A stretch of DNA of 64,000 bases from contig NZ_AP025470.1 of assembly GCF_024347375.1 (NCBI RefSeq), positions 2,914,001-2,978,000 on the forward strand. Direction: 5' to 3'. Origin of the DNA: Vibrio coralliirubri. Lineage in GTDB: Bacteria > Pseudomonadota > Gammaproteobacteria > Enterobacterales > Vibrionaceae. Positions 1 through 8,634 of the stretch are shown in pieces; position 1 is the first letter of the stretch, and each line of letters begins with the position of its first letter. A model generated the notes under the pieces. It was not told the DNA's origin, searched no databases, and worked only from the letters and a program-made list of their open reading frames with translations. Both the position numbers and the translations under genes were made by a program.

Positions 1-828
1 TGGATCAGCTGAGTTAGGATTCTTAGTAAATGTTAAGTGCATGATGTTGTCTTTGATGTTCACATCGTATGAGAACACTTCACCTAGCTTAATACCATCA
101 GCAGGATCAGAACTGCCTTTTTTCAGATTGTATTGACCAAACACATCATGGCGAATGTCTTTACGAAGTTTCTTTCCGTTTTCATCCTTCGCATCTTTCA
201 TCTCTGTCGGCGGATTGAGTTCATAGTTCCACGTTAACGAACCATGCTCATGCTCCGGCAGTTTACGGTAAACAATTTTCAGAGGCTCATTGTCTGAACC
301 ATGAATTTGGCCGATCACTACCGAGAATGCGCCGGTTTTTTTGTAGCTACCGCTGGTACTCACCTGATCAACAGAAAGTGTTGCAGTCATTTGGCCACCG
401 ATAGAACCAAACTCTTCTGCATTCTTATGGCTTGAAATCGCGAAGTTGTTGCTCGGCGCCGAGTAGCTGTCTGCCAGCATCGCTCTTAGTTCACTGCGCG
501 TGTTTTTACTGTTTGGTGTCGTTGGTGCTGTATTCGGAGCCACAAATACCATCGCGCCAGATTCTGCATCAGTGTAGAACCATTTAGGATGAACGTAAGG
601 CGTTTCTACATTCGACAATTCTTGCTTACCGATCTCCAATGTTTTGCCTTTTCTAGAGCCTTCTGTTGTTAGCTCCGGTAGGTTAATTTTCCATTTAGAT
701 AAATCGAAGTTTTGTGCTGGTGCTTTTGCTGGATCAAGATTGAACTGTTGACCAATATCGTGATTAGAAGCAAGAGCGGGAGCCGCTAAGAGGCTAGCAG
801 TCAGTAAGCTTAGGTAAGACAACTTCAT
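1..828 (-). CDS. Alginate lyase, polysaccharide lyase family 7 (3' end cut by window)
   Basis: The first 276 residues of a secreted protein are visible; the rest lies beyond position 1. A signal peptide is clear (MKLSYLSLLTASLLAAPALA, then SN). The mature part opens with NFDLSKWKINLP, then has RSELR and VVIGQIHG, the RxELR and QIH signatures of PL7 alginate lyases, which cleave alginate by beta-elimination. The C-terminal YxKxGxYxQ motif expected in the family is not in view. The start at 828 gives a proper signal peptide, and the reading frame is open to the window edge. Likely role: periplasmic or secreted breakdown of brown-algal alginate. Family assignment is strong; bond specificity cannot be told. 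Confidence 0.88.
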   Translation of the reverse strand, partial: MKLSYLSLLTASLLAAPALASNHDIGQQFNLDPAKAPAQNFDLSKWKINLPELTTEGSRKGKTLEIGKQELSNVETPYVHPKWFYTDAESGAMVFVAPNTAPTTPNSKNTRSELRAMLADSYSAPSNNFAISSHKNAEEFGSIGGQMTATLSVDQVSTSGSYKKTGAFSVVIGQIHGSDNEPLKIVYRKLPEHEHGSLTWNYELNPPTEMKDAKDENGKKLRKDIRHDVFGQYNLKKGSSDPADGIKLGEVFSYDVNIKDNIMHLTFTKNPNSADP

Positions 829-876
829 TATTTGGTTTCCTTTATGTCGTCATAATGTAGGTTGCCAGAACAATAA

Positions 877-893
877 AATAATATTGTATTATT
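877..893. promoter_or_regulatory. Inverted repeat upstream of the alginate lyase (possible operator)
   Basis: AATAATA-TTG-TATTATT is a perfect 7-bp inverted repeat with a 3-bp spacer, about 50 bp upstream of the lyase start. It lies in the promoter region and could be an operator for an alginate-responsive regulator. The sequence is AT-rich, so chance is possible. The rest of 829-1027 shows nothing else recognisable. Confidence 0.3.
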
Positions 894-1029
894 ATATGTG
901 ATCTATATTAAATATTGAAAACTGATGACCAATTCAGCGCGAGTAAAAAGAAAAAATGAGACTTCGCACCAACACAGCCCCCTCTTTTGACCCATCAGCA
1001 GATAGCCCAAAACACCGATCAGCAGAAAT

Positions 1030-1060
1030 AAAAAAGCCCCGCTCTAGTTGAGCGGGGCTT
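1030..1060 (-). terminator. Rho-independent terminator of the DAACS symporter gene
   Basis: Read on the minus strand, AGCCCCGCTC-AACTA-GAGCGGGGCT is followed by a run of T (A run at 1030-1035 on the plus strand). It lies downstream of the symporter gene, but a 266-bp repeat element (1062-1327) separates it from the stop codon. Confidence 0.8.
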
Positions 1061-1061
1061 C

Positions 1062-1327
1062 AGGGGCTGTTGACCTTTCGAGCTGGGTTTTGCAGCATCT
1101 TGTGGGAAATTTATACAAGGAAGAGGCTTTGACGTGTAGCTGGCCTACATGAAAAGCCGATAACGCAGTAGAAATGAACCACAAGGGCTGCCCGAAGGGT
1201 TCGGCTAAAATCGTTTTATGCTTTGTTAAAGAATATTTGCTTAGAATGACTAGGCTACATACTCTTCGCCGCGCCTAAAACGATTTTATCTCGAACAAAA
1301 CTCAACCACGAAAGGTCAACAGCCCCT
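1062..1327. repeat. MITE-like element with 19-bp terminal inverted repeats
   Basis: The ends are perfect inverted repeats: AGGGGCTGTTGACCTTTCG at 1062-1080 and its complement at 1309-1327. The 266-bp element has no transposase ORF. Inside are two further copies of a TAAAACGATTTTA-type motif in opposite orientation (about 1202-1220 and 1271-1289), so the transcript could fold strongly. No clear target-site duplication is visible. It sits between the symporter stop codon and its terminator. It is probably a non-autonomous element moved by a transposase encoded elsewhere. Confidence 0.7.
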
Positions 1328-1350
1328 AATTATCGAGTTTTAATTAAGGA

Positions 1351-2625
1351 TTAAGCTTCTGCTTTTTGCAGCTCAGCTTCTTCGTTAGCTTCAACGCCAA
1401 TTTCGTTTTCAGATTTAGCAACGATAGTGTTCACCGCTGTATCACCGACTACGTTTGAAGAAGTACAGAACATGTCACAGATACGGTCAACAGCAGCAAC
1501 AATCGCTAGACCTTCTGGTGGTAAACCTAGTTGGTGCAATAGAACACCGACCATCACAACACCGCCACCAGGAACACCACCAGCACCGATAGACAGTAGC
1601 AGGATAGTTAGACCAAGGGTGAAAATATCAGCAGTGTTGATTGGCTGACCAAACGCGTTTGCTACGAACATAGTTGCCAGTGCGATGTAGATAGATACAC
1701 CAGACATGTTCATGGTTGCACCTAGTGGTACACCGAAACCTGCTACTGACTTAGATACGTTTAGTTTGTCAGTAAGAGTACGCATTGTTACTGGGATTGT
1801 TGCGTTCGAACTTGCTGTAGATAGTGAGAATAGAACTTGCTCACGAGTTGCGCGTAGGAACTGCTTTGGAGAAATACCAGTGAATGAACCAACCATCATT
1901 GGGTAGAAGAAGAAAATCCAGAACACAAGCATTGCAACCACAAGCGCCACATAGCCAGCAACTGACATTAGCGTGTCTGCATCCAGTGTTGCGCCCAGTT
2001 GAATCATCAGAGCAAATACACCGTATGGCGCCAAGCTCATTACTAGGCCGATAAGCTTCATCATGATTTCGTTAGCCATCTTGAATGTCTTGATAGCTGG
2101 GCCACCACGAGAATCAAGCGCTTGAATAGCAAGACCTGTCAAAATTGCCATGAAGATGATTTGTAGCATGTCGCCGCTTGCGAACGCTTCTACAGGGTTG
2201 CTAGGAACGATGTTAACAACAAGAGAGAAGATGTCTGGTGTTTCAGTTGTTGTAAGCGCAATTGTCTCAGAAACCCTACCCGCTAGATTCGCACCTGCAC
2301 CTGGTTGGAAAATAAGACCAATCGTTAGCGCTGCTGAAATCGCGATGATGGTGTTAATAATGTAAAGACCAAAGGTTTTACCACCAAGACGACCAAATGA
2401 ACGAATATCTTTTAGCTCAACAATACCGCAAACAATAGATACGTATACAAGAGGAACTACAAGCAATTTGATAAGTGATACGAACATACCACCAGCACCT
2501 TCGGCAGCACCAAGTAGATACGTATCAAAAATAGCAATACCGCTGAATAGGTACTGAATAGCAGTACCAATAAGTAGACCGGCGAACAAGCCTACAAAAA
2601 TTTTACTTGAGAGCGATTTATCCAT
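1351..2625 (-). CDS. Dicarboxylate/amino acid:cation symporter (DAACS family)
   Basis: A 424-aa inner-membrane carrier of the GltP/DctA type, which couples uptake of acidic amino acids or dicarboxylates to Na+ or H+. Multiple hydrophobic segments run the length of the protein. Family features are the serine-rich re-entrant loop (STASSNATIPVT) and the C-terminal stretch with GVPGGGVVM and DRICDMFCTSSNVVGD. The frame is open upstream to 2685, but the start at 2625 (MDKSLSSK) is preferred because GGAG lies just upstream and the extra 20 residues are not family-like. The substrate cannot be fixed from sequence. It is probably monocistronic, with a terminator at 1030-1060. Confidence 0.88.
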   Translation of the reverse strand: MDKSLSSKIFVGLFAGLLIGTAIQYLFSGIAIFDTYLLGAAEGAGGMFVSLIKLLVVPLVYVSIVCGIVELKDIRSFGRLGGKTFGLYIINTIIAISAALTIGLIFQPGAGANLAGRVSETIALTTTETPDIFSLVVNIVPSNPVEAFASGDMLQIIFMAILTGLAIQALDSRGGPAIKTFKMANEIMMKLIGLVMSLAPYGVFALMIQLGATLDADTLMSVAGYVALVVAMLVFWIFFFYPMMVGSFTGISPKQFLRATREQVLFSLSTASSNATIPVTMRTLTDKLNVSKSVAGFGVPLGATMNMSGVSIYIALATMFVANAFGQPINTADIFTLGLTILLLSIGAGGVPGGGVVMVGVLLHQLGLPPEGLAIVAAVDRICDMFCTSSNVVGDTAVNTIVAKSENEIGVEANEEAELQKAEA

Positions 2626-2899
2626 CGTTCTTCTCCAGTTTGTTGTGTTTAAAATTTGTACTTTTATAGTTATATATGCAACCAAAATCGCTATATGGCA
2701 GTGGATTTTACATACAAAGATAACAATTAAAAGTATTTATTTACAAAAACATCACAAATGTGACATCAAAACATTTACTCAATCACAACAAGTTTCATAA
2801 CACAAAACTCTAAATCGCTGATCTGAATGAAATAAAAAGAACGACATTCTTAATGCGGTTTTGATGCTTATTTACGTGGACTCTCAAGTTATAGGCACA

Positions 2900-2929
2900 A
2901 AAAAAGAGAGGCCTATGCCTCTCTTTTTA
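2900..2929 (-). terminator. Terminator downstream of grpE
   Basis: AAAAAGAGAGGC-CTAT-GCCTCTCTTTTT forms a strong symmetric hairpin with A and T tails, usable in both directions. It lies 85 bp after the grpE stop and insulates the downstream symporter promoter. The remainder of 2626-3013 is AT-rich promoter sequence for the symporter with no ORF. Confidence 0.85.
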
Positions 2930-3013
2930 TTTTACGCAAACCAGTGATTTATTTTGTCGCTGCGACTAACTCAGTCAATGCGCCAGTCAATCACTTGGCA
3001 ACGTAATTCGTCA

Positions 3014-3595
3014 TTACTTAGCAACCATAACCATCGCTGGGCGAACCACACGACCGTTTAGTTCGTAGCCTTTTTGCATCACAAACATAACCGTGTTTGA
3101 TTCGTGATCTGGGCTTTCTTGGATAGACATCGCTTGGTGGAATTCAGGGTTGAACGCTTCACCTTCAGGGTTGATCTCTTTAAGACCAAACTTAGCAACT
3201 GTGTCTACGAACGTTTTGTGCGTTAGCTCAACACCTTCATACAGTGGCTTAACCACTTCGTTTTCAGCGTCTGCCGCTTGCATTGCACGCTCTAGGTTGT
3301 CGATTACAGGAAGCAGACCTTCAGCAAACTTGTTCAAAGCGAATTTACGCGCTTTATCAATTTCTTGTTCGCTACGGCGACGCATGTTTTCAACTTCAGC
3401 TTTCGCGCGAAGAACAGAATCTTGCTGCTCTTTCACTTTAGATTCGCTAGAAAGCAGTGCAGCTTCCAGTTGAGCGATTTTTGCTTCCTGCTCATCAGCA
3501 GCGTCTTCATTCAGTTCAGCTTCTTCAACTTTCTCAGCTTCAGCGATGATCTGATCTAGCTCTGCTTCGGTTACTTTGTTTTCTTCGTTGCTCAT
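3014..3595 (-). CDS. grpE: Nucleotide exchange factor GrpE
   Basis: A 193-aa cytoplasmic co-chaperone that releases ADP from DnaK. It has an acidic N-terminus, a long coiled-coil region (about residues 35-95, ending [20 protein letters not shown]) and the C-terminal beta-domain ([29 protein letters not shown]), which is the family signature. The start at 3595 (MSNEENK) is chosen over the frame-open start at 3679 because GGAG lies a few bases upstream. It is divergent from nadK, as in other vibrios. The intergenic region is short, and no sigma-32 promoter was resolved by eye. Confidence 0.97.
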   Translation of the reverse strand: MSNEENKVTEAELDQIIAEAEKVEEAELNEDAADEQEAKIAQLEAALLSSESKVKEQQDSVLRAKAEVENMRRRSEQEIDKARKFALNKFAEGLLPVIDNLERAMQAADAENEVVKPLYEGVELTHKTFVDTVAKFGLKEINPEGEAFNPEFHQAMSIQESPDHESNTVMFVMQKGYELNGRVVRPAMVMVAK

Positions 3596-3738
3596 GATAT
3601 CTCCAGAATTCGTTTTCAATGCAAGTGACAGGCGTGTTTGCGCCCCAAATTGATATAAAACACTCGCATAGACGTTCAACTTGCCTTTATTATGGGGATG
3701 AAGAATTTTGATTCAAGCCTAATTCGTTTGGAAACGTT

Positions 3739-4623
3739 ATGAAAAAGCCATTTGAAGTCATCGCCATTATCGGTAAACCTCGAGATCAGCAAGCAATTCA
3801 GACTCATAGAGAGCTCTATCAGTGGTTAAGTGCTGAGGGTTATCAAGTTTTTGTTGATGACAGACTCGCCACTATTTTAGACGACATCCCAAAAGAACAT
3901 TTTTCTAGCCTGATTGAATTAGGTAAACGCGCCGATCTCGCCATTGTGGTCGGTGGTGACGGAAATATGCTCGGTGCCGCTAGAATCTTGTCACGTTTCG
4001 ACATTTCAGTGATTGGTGTTAACCGAGGCAACCTTGGCTTCCTAACCGATCTTAACCCTGAAAACTTCCAGAGCGCGCTGACTGATGTACTCAAAGGCGA
4101 GTTCATGGAAGAAGAGCGCTTCCTACTTGAAACGGAAATTCATCGTCACGGCCAGATAAAAAGCCACAATGCAGCCCTTAATGAGGCTGTACTGCACCCC
4201 GGACAAGTTGCTCACATGATCGAGTTCGAAGTGTACATCGATGACAGCTTCGCCTTCTCACAGCGCTCTGATGGCTTAATCGTCTCAACACCGACAGGTT
4301 CTACCGCCTACTCGCTTTCTGGCGGCGGCCCTATCCTGTCATCAAGCCTAAATGCTATCTCACTCGTGCCAATGTTCCCACACACCCTTTCAAGCCGCCC
4401 ACTTGTAGTAGATGGCAAGCGTCGTATTAAGCTTATCGTATCGCCTGATAACCGTGGAACTCAGGAAGTGAGCTGCGATGGTCAAATCTCTCTGCCCGTT
4501 TCCCCTGGTGATGAGATCCACATTTACCAAAGCCCAAATGTGCTCAAACTGATCCACCCTAAAGACTACAACTACTACCACGTTCTACGTAACAAGCTAG
4601 GCTGGTCGAGTAAGCTGTTCTAA
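3739..4623 (+). CDS. nadK: NAD kinase
   Basis: A 294-aa enzyme that phosphorylates NAD to NADP using ATP. It shows the GGDGNMLG diphosphate-binding motif near residue 74, the [10 protein letters not shown] segment, and the C-terminal [22 protein letters not shown] signature region (about 177-197). Length matches the family. It is divergent from grpE and upstream of recN, the usual gamma-proteobacterial order (grpE / nadK-recN), although here a 1.1-kb repeat region separates nadK from recN. A terminator follows at 4643-4673. Confidence 0.97.
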   Translation: MKKPFEVIAIIGKPRDQQAIQTHRELYQWLSAEGYQVFVDDRLATILDDIPKEHFSSLIELGKRADLAIVVGGDGNMLGAARILSRFDISVIGVNRGNLGFLTDLNPENFQSALTDVLKGEFMEEERFLLETEIHRHGQIKSHNAALNEAVLHPGQVAHMIEFEVYIDDSFAFSQRSDGLIVSTPTGSTAYSLSGGGPILSSSLNAISLVPMFPHTLSSRPLVVDGKRRIKLIVSPDNRGTQEVSCDGQISLPVSPGDEIHIYQSPNVLKLIHPKDYNYYHVLRNKLGWSSKLF

Positions 4624-4642
4624 GTGAAAAGCGAACTATTTT

Positions 4643-4673
4643 AAAAGGCTGACGACATTCGTCAGCCTTTTTT
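4643..4673 (+). terminator. Rho-independent terminator of nadK
   Basis: AAGGCTGACGA-CAT-TCGTCAGCCTT is followed by a T run, 20 bp after the nadK stop codon. Confidence 0.9.
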
Positions 4674-4732
4674 ATTGCCGATTAAAAGCCCACCGCCTCT
4701 ATCTTTACGTCAATCTACCACATCGTCATTCC

Positions 4733-4770
4733 CAAAAGGGAGGGACGACTGAGTTGGGAGTATCATAATA
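4733..4770. repeat. Palindromic repeat (CGTCATTCCCAA...TTGGGAAT type), left copy
   Basis: CGTCATTCCCAA at one end and TTGGGAGTAT at the other enclose a GAGGGACGACTGAG core. It abuts and slightly overlaps the 3' end of the GIY-YIG gene. A near-identical copy in the same orientation lies at about 5598-5636, so the gene and the tandem block are bracketed by the two copies. Confidence 0.7.
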
Positions 4771-5050
4771 TTTCGTCGTAGAGATCACGTCGACTAGGGT
4801 TCAACTCACTAATCAACGTTTCCTTCCATAAACGATTCCATTTCTTTAGCTGCTTTTCCCTCTCAATCGCGGATCTGAAGTCTTCGAAAACTTCAAAATA
4901 GACTAACTTGTCAACATTGTACTTCTTAGTAAAACCTTCAACATTTCCCGCTTTATGCAGCCAGGTTCTTTGCTTAAGATTCCCAGTAACGCCTATGTAC
5001 AAAACTGAATTCGAACGATTAGCTAGAATGTAAATTGCAGGTCGCTTCAT
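4763..5050 (-). CDS. Small GIY-YIG domain protein (YhbQ/UPF0213-like)
   Basis: A 95-aa single-domain protein with IYILANRSN, then LYIGVTGNLKQR (the GIY-YIG pair in the form I-Y-I / Y-I-G plus the conserved Arg), FTKKYNVDKLVYFE and the catalytic-type Glu in AIEREKQLKKWNR. This matches stand-alone GIY-YIG nuclease-fold proteins of about 80-100 aa. The cellular role of this subfamily is unsettled. The gene is embedded in palindromic repeats on both sides, which hints that the protein and the repeats travel together (inference). Confidence 0.8.
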   Translation of the reverse strand: MKRPAIYILANRSNSVLYIGVTGNLKQRTWLHKAGNVEGFTKKYNVDKLVYFEVFEDFRSAIEREKQLKKWNRLWKETLISELNPSRRDLYDEIL

Positions 5051-5122
5051 CCTTCCTCCTTAATGTTGAGCTCTTAAAACTAACAAAGGCTGAAGAACCA
5101 AGAGTATTAAATAAGAACTAAC

Positions 5123-5640
5123 AAAACGAGATTCCCTATCTCGCTCCTTCGTCGCTGTAGGGAATGACGACAACGAACACCAAAACTCAAAAATGACCGT
5201 CATTCCAGAACCGAGGAACGAGGTATCTGGAATCTCTGACACCCAAACAAATTACAAAAACGGCCCCCCCTATCACGCTCCTCCATCACCGTAGGGAATA
5301 ACGACAACGAACACCAAAACTCAAAAATGACCGTCATTCCAGAACCGAGGAACGAGGTATCTGGAATCTCTGACACCCAAACAAATTACAAAAATAGCCC
5401 CCCTATCACGCTCCTCCATCACCGTAGGGAATGGCGACAACGAACGCCAAAACTCAAAAATGACCGTCATTCCAAAACCGAGGAACGAGGTGTTTAGAAT
5501 CTCTGACACCCAAACAACTACAAAAACAGGTCCCCTATCACGCTCCTACGTCGCTGTAGGGGATGACGACAACGGACATCAAAACTCAAAAATAATCGTC
5601 ATTCCCAAGAGGGAGGGACGACTGAGTTGGGAATCTATAG
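5123..5640. repeat. Tandem block of about 133-bp units built from REP-like palindromes
   Basis: Four units start at about 5135, 5269, 5402 and 5534 (anchor CCTATC). Each carries one hairpin of the type ATTCCCTA...TAGGGAAT and most carry a second of the type CGTCATTCCAGA...TCTGGAATCT, separated by a shared linker (CAAAACTCAAAAATGACCGT). The last unit ends in the CGTCATTCCCAA variant. Short ORFs here (5060-5242, 5321-5509, 5460-5675) are translations of the repeat and are not genes. The same palindromes recur at 53.6-54.4 kb. Confidence 0.85.
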
Positions 5641-5710
5641 CGGTTTCAGTGATCTACGGACAAGCTCAATTCTGAGAGCTGTCGCAAAAAATTTTCACCT
5701 GTCGACTTTA

Positions 5711-5766
5711 CTGTATAAAGAAACAGTATATACTGAGCTTATATACAGTATTGTTCAGTTATACAG
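5711..5766 (+). promoter_or_regulatory. Three LexA (SOS) boxes upstream of recN
   Basis: CTG-N10-CAG occurs at 5711-5726 (CTGTATAAAGAAACAG) and 5733-5748 (CTGAGCTTATATACAG). A weaker third site, TTG-N10-CAG, is at 5751-5766. All lie within 70 bp of the recN start. Multiple LexA boxes are typical of recN in gamma-proteobacteria and imply tight SOS control. Confidence 0.85.
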
Positions 5767-5776
5767 GTAAATAAAA

Positions 5777-7441
5777 ATGCTGGCTCATTTAAGTGTTAAT
5801 AATTTCGCTATTGTTAAGTCTTTACAGCTAGAACTCTCTAAAGGCATGACAACAATCACCGGGGAAACTGGTGCGGGTAAATCTATCGCTATCGATGCTT
5901 TAGGCTTGTGCCTTGGAGGAAGATCCGATGCAGGAATGGTTCGACAAGGTGAAGAAAAAACCGAAGTCAGTGCCGCTTTTTTACTTGAGAACAATCTGCA
6001 TGCTACCCGCTGGTTAGAAGACAACGAACTACTTGATGGCAGTGAGTGCATCCTGCGCAGAACCATATCAAAAGAAGGTCGTTCTCGTGCATTCATCAAC
6101 GGTAGCCCTGTCCCTCTTTCGCAATTGAAATCACTTGGACAACTGCTGATCAACATCCATGGTCAACACGCGCATCACCAATTGATGAAAAGCGATTACC
6201 AAATGGCCATGCTTGATCAATACGCTGGCCACTTGAACCTATTGAAATCGACACGCAATGCTTACCAAGCATGGCGACAAGCGGATAACCACTTAAAAGA
6301 GTTACGTGAAAATAGCCAGCAAAACCAAGCTCAAAAACAACTTCTTGAATACCAAATCAAAGAGTTAAATGAGCTGTCTATTGGGGAGGAAGAATATGAA
6401 GACCTCGAACAAGAGCATAAGCGCCTCTCCAATAGCGGAGAACTGGCCACAACCTGTCAGCAAGCTATCGAACTTATTTATGAAGGCGAAGAAGTTAATG
6501 CGCTTGGTATTCTGCAATCGGCCAATAACTCCTTAATTCAACTAGCTGAGCTCGATGAAAGATTAGCCGAGTTACCAAACTTGCTTTCCGAAGCCATTAT
6601 TCAGATTGAAGAAACCAACAACGAGTTAAGAACATACCTAGACAGCATTGATGTTGATCCCGGCCGTATGGCTTACGTTGAGGAGCGTTTCTCTAAAGTG
6701 ATGTCGATGTCTCGTAAACACCACGTGTTACCTGAAGAGCTGTATAAGCACCATCAAGACTTACTACAACAAGTTGAAGCGCTTGATTGTTCTGATGAAA
6801 AATTGGAAGAACTGGCAAACGAGGTGGAAAACCAATACCAATCGTTCGTTGCTAAATCAGAGAAGCTTCATAAATCTCGAACTCGTTACGCAAAAGAGCT
6901 CAACAAGCTGATCACGCAAAGCATGCACGAGCTGAGCATGGAAAAAGCGCAGTTTGCCATTGAAGTGAACAACACCAACACACACCCTTCTCCATTGGGT
7001 ATGGATAACGTGACCTTCATTGTTTCGACCAACCCAGGCCAACCAATGCAGCCGATTGCTAAAGTGGCCTCTGGTGGTGAGTTATCACGAATCTCGCTGG
7101 CGATTCAGGTGATCACAGCGCAAAAAGTGGACACACCAAGCCTGATTTTCGATGAAGTCGATGTAGGTATCAGTGGACCAACCGCTGCGGTTGTCGGAAA
7201 AATGCTACGTAAGCTGGGTGAATCTACGCAGGTGATGTGTGTGACACACTTACCTCAAGTTGCCGGTTGCGGTCACCAGCAGCTGTTTGTAGCGAAGAAC
7301 ACGAAATCAGGTAAAACCGAGACTCAAATGCACACGCTTGATGAGCAACAACGCGTTTCAGAGCTTGCTCGACTGCTTGGTGGCAGCCAGATTACCGAAT
7401 CGACGCTTGCCAACGCAAAAGAGTTATTAATCGCAGCTTAG
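5777..7441 (+). CDS. recN: DNA repair protein RecN
   Basis: A 554-aa SMC-like ATPase acting in double-strand-break repair by holding sister DNA together for RecA-mediated recombination. Walker A is near residues 29-36 (GETGAGKS). A long coiled-coil middle follows (about 150-390), then the C-terminal ABC signature region ([17 protein letters not shown]) and Walker B ([12 protein letters not shown]). Length matches the family. Three LexA boxes precede it, and a terminator-like hairpin follows at 7524-7548. Confidence 0.97.
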   Translation: MLAHLSVNNFAIVKSLQLELSKGMTTITGETGAGKSIAIDALGLCLGGRSDAGMVRQGEEKTEVSAAFLLENNLHATRWLEDNELLDGSECILRRTISKEGRSRAFINGSPVPLSQLKSLGQLLINIHGQHAHHQLMKSDYQMAMLDQYAGHLNLLKSTRNAYQAWRQADNHLKELRENSQQNQAQKQLLEYQIKELNELSIGEEEYEDLEQEHKRLSNSGELATTCQQAIELIYEGEEVNALGILQSANNSLIQLAELDERLAELPNLLSEAIIQIEETNNELRTYLDSIDVDPGRMAYVEERFSKVMSMSRKHHVLPEELYKHHQDLLQQVEALDCSDEKLEELANEVENQYQSFVAKSEKLHKSRTRYAKELNKLITQSMHELSMEKAQFAIEVNNTNTHPSPLGMDNVTFIVSTNPGQPMQPIAKVASGGELSRISLAIQVITAQKVDTPSLIFDEVDVGISGPTAAVVGKMLRKLGESTQVMCVTHLPQVAGCGHQQLFVAKNTKSGKTETQMHTLDEQQRVSELARLLGGSQITESTLANAKELLIAA

Positions 7442-7523
7442 GTTACATATTCAGCAACTTTCTGATAATTTACCGAAAAATCTTGGCAATTTTGCAACTT
7501 AATTCAAAATTGCCAGTCATAAC

Positions 7524-7548
7524 AAGCTCAAAGCGCAAGGAGCTTTTT
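7524..7548 (+). terminator. Probable recN terminator (alternative pairing possible)
   Basis: AAGCTC-AAAGCGCAAG-GAGCTT plus T run. The left arm (AACAAGCTC at 7521-7529) could instead pair with GAGCTTGTT at 7560-7568, giving two mutually exclusive hairpins ahead of bamE. This may be partial termination between recN and bamE. Confidence 0.55.
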
Positions 7549-7608
7549 ACTTCTTGCTGGAGCTTGTTTATTATCAGGCAGTATTTTAGCGAAGAAAGAT
7601 CTCAAACT

Positions 7609-7968
7609 ATGCGAATTAAAAAGTGGTTAGTTGCAGTTCCACTTGCACTAACAATGTTGACCGGTTGCTCTCTATTAGAGAAGTTGGTTTATCGAATTGA
7701 CATCAATCAGGGTAACTATGTTGAACAGGAAGCTGTCGACCAGCTCAAGTTTGGCATGACAAAAACACAAGTTCGTTACGTTATGGGCTCACCTATGCTT
7801 ATCGAAAATGGCTACCCAGATACGTGGTACTACATTTACCACCACCAAAAAGGCCATGAAGACCCGATTCAGAAAAACCTAGTCGTGAACTTTGATGCTA
7901 CTGGCACTCTAGTAACGATCAATGGTGATTTTGAAGCCAGTGATGAGTTCTTCGAAAGCCTTCGCTAG
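7609..7968 (+). CDS. bamE: Outer membrane protein assembly lipoprotein BamE
   Basis: A 119-aa lipoprotein of the BAM complex, which folds beta-barrel proteins into the outer membrane. The signal peptide ends in a lipobox (LTGC, Cys near residue 20). The SmpA/OmlA domain follows with [18 protein letters not shown] and DTWYYIYHH. The in-frame extension back to 7483 is ignored, since the start at 7609 places the lipobox correctly. Its natural terminator is split by an insertion sequence (see 8012-9467). Confidence 0.95.
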   Translation: MRIKKWLVAVPLALTMLTGCSLLEKLVYRIDINQGNYVEQEAVDQLKFGMTKTQVRYVMGSPMLIENGYPDTWYYIYHHQKGHEDPIQKNLVVNFDATGTLVTINGDFEASDEFFESLR

Positions 7969-8071
7969 CTTTCCAGTCAACAAAGCTCTCAGTCGACAGA
8001 GCCAGAATCGCAAAAGCCTGCTCAATGAACTGACCCCCAATAGTTGGACACCAATTATTGGGGGTCTTTTT

Positions 8072-8581
8072 ATGTCCAAATATAGCCGAGAGCTAAAATG
8101 TATCATTGCTAAGCAATACTTAGATGGCACGTCATCTCTCTACTTAGCAAAACAATATTCAATTTCTTCAAGGCAGATACGGTATTGGGCTCAAGTCTTT
8201 GCCATCCATGGTACTGATTCATTTTTACCAACTAATCATGCCGCGACTGCTCAAACAAAACGAAAAGCATTGAATTTAATGTGGACGAATGAATGGTCTC
8301 TCACGCACACTAGCGCTGTATTAAACCTCTCATCCCCTGGAATACTCTCTGTCTGGCTTAAACGATTTAATGAGCTCGGTATCAAGGGGCTCGAAATGCG
8401 CCAGAAAGGAAGACCCTCAATGAAACAGCAACCTCAACGTACCACTAAGCCTGATAATGAAATGACACTTGAGGAGCTAAAAGAGGAGTTGGTCTACTTA
8501 CGAACCGAGAATGCCGTTCTAAAAAAGTTGGAAGAGTTGGAGCAGAAAAAAAACCGTCGAACAAAGAAAAAGCGGTCATAG
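8072..8581 (+). CDS. IS150-like transposase OrfA
   Basis: 169 aa with two helix-turn-helix units, SSLYLAKQYSISSRQIRYW (about residues 16-34) and a second around SAVLNLSSPGILSVWLKRF. It ends in a leucine-zipper-like segment (LKEELVYLRTENAVLKKLEEL). This layout is typical of the IS150 group, where OrfA binds the ends and OrfA-OrfB is the transposase. The start at 8072 follows GGGGG, which is buried in the stem of the end hairpin. Upstream open frame back to 7922 belongs to the bamE region and is not part of the gene. Near the 3' end is an A8 run (8546-8553), the likely -1 slippage site. Confidence 0.9.
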   Translation: MSKYSRELKCIIAKQYLDGTSSLYLAKQYSISSRQIRYWAQVFAIHGTDSFLPTNHAATAQTKRKALNLMWTNEWSLTHTSAVLNLSSPGILSVWLKRFNELGIKGLEMRQKGRPSMKQQPQRTTKPDNEMTLEELKEELVYLRTENAVLKKLEELEQKKNRRTKKKRS

Positions 8582-8634
8582 CTCTAACTCTTAAAGGCAA
8601 GTACCCATTAAAGCACTTACTGCACACTCTACAG

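Noticed and set aside
2740..2830. CRP site upstream of the DAACS symporter
   Set aside because: TGTGA half-sites occur but none has a matching TCACA half at the right spacing.
5060..5675. Three short ORFs in the repeat block as genes
   Set aside because: They repeat the same peptide (EIPDTSFLGSG type) because they are translations of the tandem palindromic units.
7922..8071. N-terminal extension of the IS OrfA into the bamE 3' end
   Set aside because: The frame is open by chance. The second IS copy has no such extension and the element's left end is at 8026.
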